Assembly (NCBI GenBank): GCA_018985235.1
Contig: JADGIG010000225.1
Span: 1-12,294, forward strand
Length of the DNA: 12,294 bases
Direction of reading: 5' to 3'
Source: Sanchytrium tribonematis
Taxonomy: Eukaryota; Sanchytriomycota; Sanchytriomycetes; Sanchytriales; Sanchytriaceae
Made by a program: the position numbers and the translations under genes. Below the pieces are notes generated by a model, which was given only the letters and a program-made list of their open reading frames with translations, ran no database searches and was not told the DNA's origin. Below are positions 6,777 through 12,294 of this stretch, in pieces. How positions within the stretch are numbered: position 1 is the first letter of the stretch; each line of letters begins with the position of its first letter.

Positions 6777-9700
6777 TTAATACAAAATCGACTTTACTTG
6801 ATCTATGGCTTTTGTAATATGTGCATTGATTTGAGCTTCTTCCATTTGTTTGTTACTAAGTAACGTTTTCTTTTTGAGCTCTAATAGGTATTTCAGATCG
6901 TCTTGCTTATATTTGTATGATTCCTTCAATAAATAATCACCGAGGTCATCAAAATGACGATAGGCTCCATAAAAATGTTCAGCTTTCAATAATGACACAT
7001 CTTGGATATCTCTCAGATGCTGTTCTATTGATATTATATTTTTCCTCATTTTCAATATGCCACTATCATCAATGGTCTTAATGTATTTCAGATTTGATGT
7101 GAACAGATTCTCGAATAAAACTTGCAAATCACTAAAAATAAACTCAAAATCATTGGGATGTAAATTCTCTCTGCAGATGTCTTCCAACATACTTAAGGAA
7201 TGATTTAAAATGTAGACATAGTGATCTGGCTCCGGCTTATTGCCAGTAAATTCGTAGTTTCCTTCACGAAAAATTAAATCCATGTAAAAATAAATTTGTC
7301 CTCGAATCTCCATTTTTAATGCGAATAAACAAAATTTTGACAATTTAATCACATCGGCTTTGACACCTTGAAAAGTTCGAAAATTGTCAGCGCTAATTGG
7401 TACTTGCTGTGATTGATCGTCTGACAAAATAATCTTGTCTAAATAAGAATCACTTGCAGCAATAGTTTCTTCCATTAAGCTTACCATTGAACCAATGCTA
7501 GTCAAATTGGGTTCAATTTTGACATTTTTGGTTGTCATGGTAGACACTTCTGTAAGTAGCCAAGTCAAGCTTGTGTTCAATTTTGCTATGGTAATCAATG
7601 CTGAGATATCATTTTGAAGAGAATCTTTAGAGATATCTTTGTGCACATTACTTGATTTTTCCGCTAAAAATAAATCTACACTTGAGGAGTTTTTTTCCAA
7701 TAATAGATTTAAACATGTCAGAATATTTTCGTGTTGCAAAAACTTGGCAGTACTTTTTTGTGTGATCTGGTACACTTCTAGGTTAATTTAAAATACCATT
7801 TAAGAATGTTTTACATCTATCATACACTTTTTTGATCAAATTGAAAAGAATCAGTGAATATTCATTATTGTGAAACGGAAGTAGACTCATTAATGTAGCG
7901 AGACTTTTAATAAGTCTCGAAGTACGCTTTGTAATTCTGAGGATGCTATCTTGGTTGTTTTCAAGATGAAATGCATCTGTATCTGCAACAATGTTATCAA
8001 GAATATCATTGATTTGAGATTGTACTTGAGGAAAATAATATTGCTGAAAACAGTCGTCTAAAAACATTATAAGATCAGAGTCTTTCAATGGAGTCAGCCT
8101 CATTGCAACATCTAGAAAAGAGACTGTATTTGGAAAAATGGAAAGCATATTAAATATATTAGAATTGGCCAGATTGCTACTATTTGAATCCACCTTGACA
8201 CTGTATGGATCAAAACTAAGCAAGGCATTTGAAGGTGGTTTGAATAAAGTTGAGCTGGGTGAAAAATTAACATGCTTGAGCTTAAACATTAGTGTTCTTG
8301 CTTTTTCGTTTTTTAAAGAATCTAGATTTGCAATTGTATTTCCTAAAAGATAATTTTCCATGAAGGCCAGTAATTCTTTTCTAAATATTGCCCAAGAGTC
8401 ATCAAATATCCTGACTTTTGTAAATTTACGAAGCACTTCTTCTGTGATATATATAAAATGCATGATCCCTACAATTTTGGAAAATAAAAACTGCAGGTAA
8501 GAATCAAGAACTTTGATGGCAAGTTCATCAATCGTTAATGTGTCGGGTTGCATAGGTAAAATCTTATAGTTTGAAAATTCTTTCAGTATAAGAGACTTTG
8601 CCATTTCCATAATTTCATCCATTTGGGCCTGGATGCTCCTGGTAATACTCTCTATTAACTCATTTGATCGTTCTAGTTCGACAACACTTAAAACTAGTAG
8701 ATGCAGATATTCCATCACGTCTACGTTTTCATAATTGTCATAGTCTTCAATTAATTTGGGGTTATAATTATTATCTTTAATTGTCTTTAACAATAATGGG
8801 TTCATATCGTCAATGATCTTCTCTTTCCTATTTTGGTCTTTCGATGCAAAAGCGTCCTCAAACTGAAGACTTCTAGATGCACATTTTGGATGTTTTAGGA
8901 AAATAATATCTTGTAATTCATGAATTGCTTTTTCGATAGTTATGTTCATTTTTCTGACTATGTCTTTTCTTAAATTATCCATTTGGTAAACTTTTTGCAA
9001 ATCAAAATTTTGGCAATTATGCAGAGCCTTCTTTAAAGTCCTTGCCATTGTTAAAAACTTGCGTTTCTCATTTAGAGATTCGACTGATTCTATTTGAATT
9101 TGTATCTTTCTGATTATATCTACTTGACCTAATGTATCTCTAAGATGCAGCGACTTGTTATGTAGGGTCAAGAGATCTTCATTTCTTTCAACTAGTGTTT
9201 CTTTGATTTCCATACCTCTTGCATATGCTCTTTTGGATGATTCCATTGAAATACTGACATTTTCAATCAAGCTTGTATAAGTCTCTAGAGACTTTTGAAA
9301 TTGATCATAACGGTCACTAACTAGTACTTCAAAGGCTTTTTCCGCTTTAAGAATTAAATGTGATAGATTTTGCAAATCTTTTATAGGTCCTTTCTCAAGC
9401 ATTATAGATAATGCTAATACAACTGGTGAAAAATCCTCTTCAAAAATGTATGGGAAATCGCTCGAAAAATAATCAAATAATTCTTGCGCTTCTTTTGGCC
9501 ATTTCTTATCTCTTTGTAAATTTGTTTTTGTTTTACTCGTGATGGCGTTAAGATTGTTCGTTGCATCTGCATCAGCAATAAATTCGTCTTCACTATGCTG
9601 ACTTCTGTTCCTCTTAATCGATGGTTCAGTTTTTGGAATAGATTGTGGTACTGGAGGAACATCTTCCGATTTTACTTCAGGCTCTGACTTTTGAGACGGC

Positions 9701-10503
9701 CTTCTTCTTGTACTTCTACCAGATGCCTTTCTGTCTCTTCGAACAAGAGTTGGGTCACTGCCATCTACCTCTCGGTCTTGAATTAGATTTTTCGGCAATT
9801 CTCTTGCTGGTATGGAAGGACTCACCTCTCCACTTCGATTCATACTTTTGTAAACAATTCCCGTTGGGACCGGGGGCGGTGGATCTTCTTTCCTTCTCAT
9901 GTTTTCTCTAGATGCATCCCTTGAACTTTTTCTAGACCGAACTGAAGATGCACTTCTATCACGGGCCATTGTACGCTGCTGCGGCGATTCAATACTATCA
10001 TTAGATCTATTTCTTACATCCCTGGGTCTTGTGCGGGTTTGAACTTCTTCACTGCTCTTTCGCATTAGAGCTGTGGAAAAATCTTCCTTTGGCTCTTCAG
10101 TAGCTGGCTCACGAGGTTTAGATGGCCGCCTTCTTTGAGATCTGGAGCTTCCACTGCGTGATCTGGGGCCATCATCAGCAAATTTCTCCCTACTACTTGA
10201 TTTTGGCGGAGGATCTTCGGGTATTGGAGCCTCAGTTTCCTCAATAACGTCCCCTGAAGTACCCAAATTTTCAGTACTTGGGCCTCCACCGGTCTTCTTT
10301 TTGCCCATTGAATACCAATGCTTCTTCTTTTCTTTTTCATCCATATTGTCGGGGGAGAGGCTTGGCGTGGAAGACATATCACTATCCCTATTTTTCTTTT
10401 TAAACATTTTCTTCAACTTGTTTTCTTTATCGGGGCTTTGGCTGTCAATACTTTGGGTGTCGTCTTCCTTATCTTTTTTCTTTTTGATTAATCCCATCAG
10501 CAA
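6777..10503 (-). CDS. SEC8: Exocyst complex subunit Sec8/EXOC4 (two exons)
   Basis: Subunit of the exocyst, the octameric tether that docks secretory vesicles at the plasma membrane. Exon 1 is 10503-7797 and exon 2 is 7777-6777, giving 1235 residues (human about 974, yeast about 1065). Residues 1-335 are a disordered extension rich in Lys/Arg/Ser/Pro, with two RRRPS boxes (124-128, 266-270) and proline runs such as PPPPVP (208-213). The Sec8 N-terminal helical rod starts near 355 (VVLALSIMLEKG) with the conserved coiled stretch around 385-540. Exon 2 carries the best Sec8 signatures: LFALKMEIRGQIYFYMDLIFREGNYEF, then FEFIFSDLQVLFENLF, then the block IDDSGILKMRKNI. Start choice: ATG at 10503, with a second ATG two codons on; no upstream in-frame extension was seen. 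Shares a 165-bp divergent promoter with the next plus-strand gene. Confidence 0.93.
7778..7796 (-). other. 19-nt spliceosomal intron in SEC8
   Basis: Sequence GTATTTTAAATTAACCTAG on the minus strand, phase 1. Unspliced, the frame ends after 906 codons at GILN. Spliced, it reads FLN-E-VYQITQKSTAKF and continues for 333 residues that contain the Sec8 C-terminal signatures. Confidence 0.95.
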
Positions 10504-10668
10504 AAAATTGTTTCAAATATTTATTTTGAACACAATTTCTTTAATTTGCACCTTAGATTATTAATACAGTAATTGATCTTTTAGAATTAGGTAGATCAAG
10601 AAGGAGCAATAATTCGCCAAGTTGATTCTTTTGAAAAAGTTCAAAGGGGTTCAAACGACAGAAACAAA
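10504..10668. promoter_or_regulatory. Divergent intergenic promoter (SEC8 / unknown gene) with TTCAAA repeats
   Basis: 165 bp between diverging start codons. It contains five copies of TTCAAA or its complement TTTGAA: 10512-10517, 10525-10530, 10630-10635, 10640-10645 and 10650-10655, the last three exactly 10 bp apart. The first two form an imperfect inverted repeat. A separate perfect inverted repeat, TTGATCT (10573-10579) and AGATCAA (10593-10599), lies in the middle. These are candidate factor sites only. Confidence 0.5.
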
Positions 10669-11350
10669 ATGCAACCGAATTTACAATTGAAAATACAATT
10701 GCCGTATCATTGGACAGAGGAAACTGCAAAAAAATACTTTCACAGACACTGTCCAACTGCTCATCTTAATTTGGATGGTAAAAGTGGTATTTTAGTATTC
10801 AAATGTTATGCAGATATGCTGGATGCAATGAAGTGTGCTTCAATTCCACATCTTGATTCTGCCCCAACTTTGCAATTATACTATGATACCAAATATTTCC
10901 TAGTGCACGAGTCTATTTTCAATTCGCATCATCAGCAAGGAACTTTTAAATTTTCATTGTCGAAACAAAAAAGACTTAATGAATGCTTTCTGGTATATAA
11001 AACTAATTTAGAAGTATGAATCTGTTGTTTTCCTTGTACATAATTGTCAAGATATTATCAAAAATGGTTTATTAATGTCTCCACTTTCTTCTGGAAACAA
11101 ATTTGTTTATTCGGCTGATATCCGATTGTTTACTACAGATATACCATTTGATTTTATCAAAAAGCAATTGAAGCAGAGGCTGAGGCAGGACGATGGAATG
11201 TTCCCCTATATGGATCCTTTGGGATTGCTTGATATGATTTTTAAAAGTCAAGCGACTTTTTTAGAATTGGATGACGACATAGGGAAATTTATTTATTCTC
11301 TCTTCGCATCTCCAAAAGGGCATGCCATCCTGTCTATTAATAACAACTAG
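10669..11350 (+). CDS. Unrecognised 220-residue protein with possible RRM-like N-terminus (two exons)
   Basis: I do not recognise this gene. Exon 1 is 10669-10992 and exon 2 is 11012-11350, joined across a 19-nt intron. The N-terminal 65 residues have a possible beta-alpha-beta-beta-alpha order (LQLKIQLP, WTEETAKKYFHRH, TAHLNL, SGILVFK, ADMLDAMKCASI) reminiscent of an RRM, but no RNP motifs are conserved. After it come TLQLYYDTKYFLVHE and, across the splice junction, KYESVVFLVHNCQDIIKNGLL. The C-terminal part (about 140-212) is predicted mixed helix, with a dilysine/arginine-rich helix (DFIKKQLKQRLRQD) and no signal peptide or membrane segment. Probably cytosolic or nuclear. The two halves are separately open frames, so the intron is what makes it one gene. 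Stop is TAG. Confidence 0.8.
10993..11011 (+). other. 19-nt spliceosomal intron in the 220-residue unknown gene
   Basis: Sequence GTATATAAAACTAATTTAG on the plus strand, phase 0. Unspliced, the frame stops 8 codons later. Spliced, it runs NECFL-KYESVVFLVHN and joins a second open frame of 112 codons. It is the only one of the five introns on the plus strand, and it has the same length and consensus. Confidence 0.92.
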
Positions 11351-11541
11351 TTTATATAATGTTTAATAAAATAATTTTAATATTTGTCGTGTCATTTGTC
11401 AAGGGGCAGCTCCGAAATTGCATTGTTAAGATATTGTCTATTCAATTGTGCTACAAATATTGTTGTTGAATCGATGGGTAAATATCAACCAATTACCTTC
11501 TGTACATCTCATCAAAAGTAAAATTTACTCGAAACGCCAAG
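11351..11541 (+). promoter_or_regulatory. Tandem intergenic region with poly(A) signal and promoter
   Basis: 191 bp between two plus-strand genes. AATAAA at 11365-11370, 15 nt after the upstream stop, is the likely poly(A) signal of the 220-residue gene. The rest should hold the promoter of the next gene. I see no TATA box, tRNA or further ORF of note. Confidence 0.5.
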
Positions 11542-11997
11542 ATGGCTGAAGTTCTACCCAAGATACACTACGCTTTTATCATTGATGGAGAAACCTTTGG
11601 GCTAACAATAACTGATTCTCCTATCAGAAAATCTAAAGAAAAAATGAATTTAAAAGTGTTTTATGACGCGAAAACTCCAGTTTTCTATATTAATTTTCCT
11701 CTAAAAGAATGTTCTAATTACACGAGTACTTATATGGCATTAGATGAAGGCTGTATAGAATTGTATACTTACTTATTTGTAAATGATGAACAGATTTTGG
11801 TAATTCATGAAAGAAACAAATACTTAAATCCTCTTGAAAACTTTTGGAATAATGTTCTAAGTTTTGAGGACACCTCTTTACAGAATATTACCGTCATCCA
11901 TAAGGTTCTTAGCCATCATTACGAAGAACCAATACTTTTGATTGTAAAATTCAACTTGGAACCAAATTGTTTCCCTAAATATCATAGAATTCAGTGA
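11542..11997 (+). CDS. Unrecognised 151-residue protein
   Basis: Single-exon gene of unknown family. The sequence alternates predicted strands and short loops: IHYAFIIDGETFGLTITD, LKVFYDAKTPVFYINFPL, CIELYTYLFVNDEQILVIHE, then a helix (NPLENFWNNVLSFED) and two more strands (NITVIHKVLS, PILLIVKFNLE). No signal peptide, membrane segment, zinc ligands or catalytic motif is visible. The small beta-rich, acidic-neutral layout recalls assembly chaperones (proteasome assembly chaperone-like) but I could not match any such family. Start is the first ATG in the frame, in a purine-rich context (CCAAGATGG). Converges on the phosphatase gene with a 49-bp gap. Confidence 0.7.
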   Translation: MAEVLPKIHYAFIIDGETFGLTITDSPIRKSKEKMNLKVFYDAKTPVFYINFPLKECSNYTSTYMALDEGCIELYTYLFVNDEQILVIHERNKYLNPLENFWNNVLSFEDTSLQNITVIHKVLSHHYEEPILLIVKFNLEPNCFPKYHRIQ

Positions 11998-12046
11998 AAT
12001 CATATAATAAATCACATAAAAATTGCTTTATTATAATTGTACAGAG
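11998..12046. terminator. Convergent 3' region with poly(A) signals on both strands
   Basis: 49 bp between opposing stops. AATAAA on the plus strand at 12006-12011 serves the 151-residue gene; AATAAA on the minus strand at 12032-12027 serves the phosphatase gene. Cleavage past each signal would make the two mRNAs overlap. Confidence 0.6.
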
Positions 12047-12294
12047 TCAATCTTTAGCTTTAATCTTATTTACAAATGATTTGAACCAATTTCTATCAGA
12101 GTCTTTTGTTAATACCCTTTTGTACCTATCAATGTAAACAATTTGTAAGTTATTAAAAGCACCTCTGCGCTTCTCACGGATAAATTCTACAGCATCCAGA
12201 TTTGCCATTCCATGTTCAATTAAGGCTATAGCAATTAAAACAGGTGCCCTGCCTAGTCCTGCAACACTAAATAAATTGGAATTACCAATGCACA
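12047..12294 (-). CDS. PTP4A: PRL-type (PTP4A) protein tyrosine phosphatase, partial, 5' end beyond window
   Basis: C-terminal half of a small dual-specificity/PRL phosphatase. The exon 12294-12286 gives the codons for Val-His and two bases of Cys; after a 19-nt intron, 12266-12047 supplies the rest. The joined active-site loop is [10 protein letters not shown], the PRL form of HCxxGxxR, with alanine after the arginine (other PTPs mostly have Ser/Thr). The following [33 protein letters not shown] matches PRL closely. The protein ends 72 residues after the catalytic Cys (human PRLs 69) at FVNKIKAKD, so the usual C-terminal CAAX prenylation box is absent, although the basic stretch is kept. In animals PRLs bind CNNM magnesium transporters and sit on membranes through the prenyl group. 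Upstream exons and the WPD-loop aspartate lie outside the window. Confidence 0.92.
   Translation of the reverse strand, partial: CIGNSNLFSVAGLGRAPVLIAIALIEHGMANLDAVEFIREKRRGAFNNLQIVYIDRYKRVLTKDSDRNWFKSFVNKIKAKD
12267..12285 (-). other. 19-nt spliceosomal intron splitting the catalytic Cys codon of the PRL gene
   Basis: Sequence GTAATTCCAATTTATTTAG on the minus strand, phase 2 (TG|T). Removing it produces [10 protein letters not shown], the exact PRL active-site loop; leaving it in destroys the loop. This is the strongest single proof that these 19-mers are real introns. Confidence 0.96.

Noticed and set aside
9414-10382. Minus-strand frames of 82 and 105 codons and plus-strand frames over the SEC8 5' region
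   Set aside because: They are shifted-frame shadows of the low-complexity SEC8 N-terminus, which continues in one frame into the conserved Sec8 domain.
1-12294. Nucleomorph or ciliate origin, suggested by the very short introns
   Set aside because: Nucleomorphs lack exocyst, SNARE and metabolic genes such as CBS. A heterotrich ciliate is not excluded by the genetic code, but the intron length differs (15-16 nt there) and the proteins resemble opisthokont forms; a fungal relative remains the better guess.
1-12294. Operon-like or mobile-element organisation, tRNA genes, CRISPR or long repeats
   Set aside because: Genes alternate in strand with separate promoters; intergenic gaps are all under 200 bp and none holds a tRNA-like fold, terminal repeats or transposase-like coding sequence.

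Overview
The window is nuclear DNA of a compact, AT-rich eukaryotic genome. Eleven protein-coding genes (two cut by the window ends) fill roughly 92% of it by my count. All three stop codons terminate genes, so the code looks standard. The gene set points to a complete, free-standing nucleus with a full endomembrane system: exocyst, ER-Golgi SNARE, PI3-kinase complex II and DNA primase. A heme-less, fungal-type cystathionine beta-synthase and the UVRAG, RBM42 and PRL families suggest an early-diverging fungus or fungal relative (Rozella/aphelid-like) rather than a yeast or mould. That placement is inference; no ribosomal RNA or other decisive marker is present.

Layout, left to right: large primase subunit PRI2 (minus, 3' end off the window); a secreted Cys-rich protein of unknown function (minus), whose stop lies 22 bp before the PRI2 start; an RBM42-like RRM protein (plus); a Q/P/Y-rich protein of unknown function (minus); the ER-Golgi Qb-SNARE BOS1/membrin (plus); cystathionine beta-synthase (minus); UVRAG/Vps38 (plus); the exocyst subunit SEC8 with a long disordered N-terminus (minus); two small unrecognised proteins (plus, plus); and the C-terminal half of a PRL-type phosphatase (minus). 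Genes mostly alternate in strand. They share divergent promoters of about 130-195 bp and converge with gaps of only 5-49 bp, so neighbouring transcripts must overlap at their 3' ends.

The most striking feature is the introns. Five genes each contain one recognisable intron, and all five are exactly 19 nt long. They fit one consensus, GTAWNTNNNAYTWAYYTAG, with an adenine always at position 14 (the likely branch point, 5 nt from the 3' end). Each was found independently because removing it restores a protein family or joins two reading frames; one splits the codon of the catalytic cysteine of the phosphatase. Because 19 is not a multiple of three, any retained intron shifts the frame. A splicing system tuned to a fixed 19-nt intron is the best candidate here for unusual biology. 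A second candidate is PRI2, which lacks about 56 residues between the first two iron-sulfur cysteines although its frame is intact.

Functionally, BOS1, UVRAG and SEC8 all act in membrane traffic (ER-Golgi fusion, endosome/autophagy PI3P production, exocytosis), but they have separate promoters and nothing here shows joint control. No tRNA, rRNA, transposon, CRISPR array or long repeat was seen.
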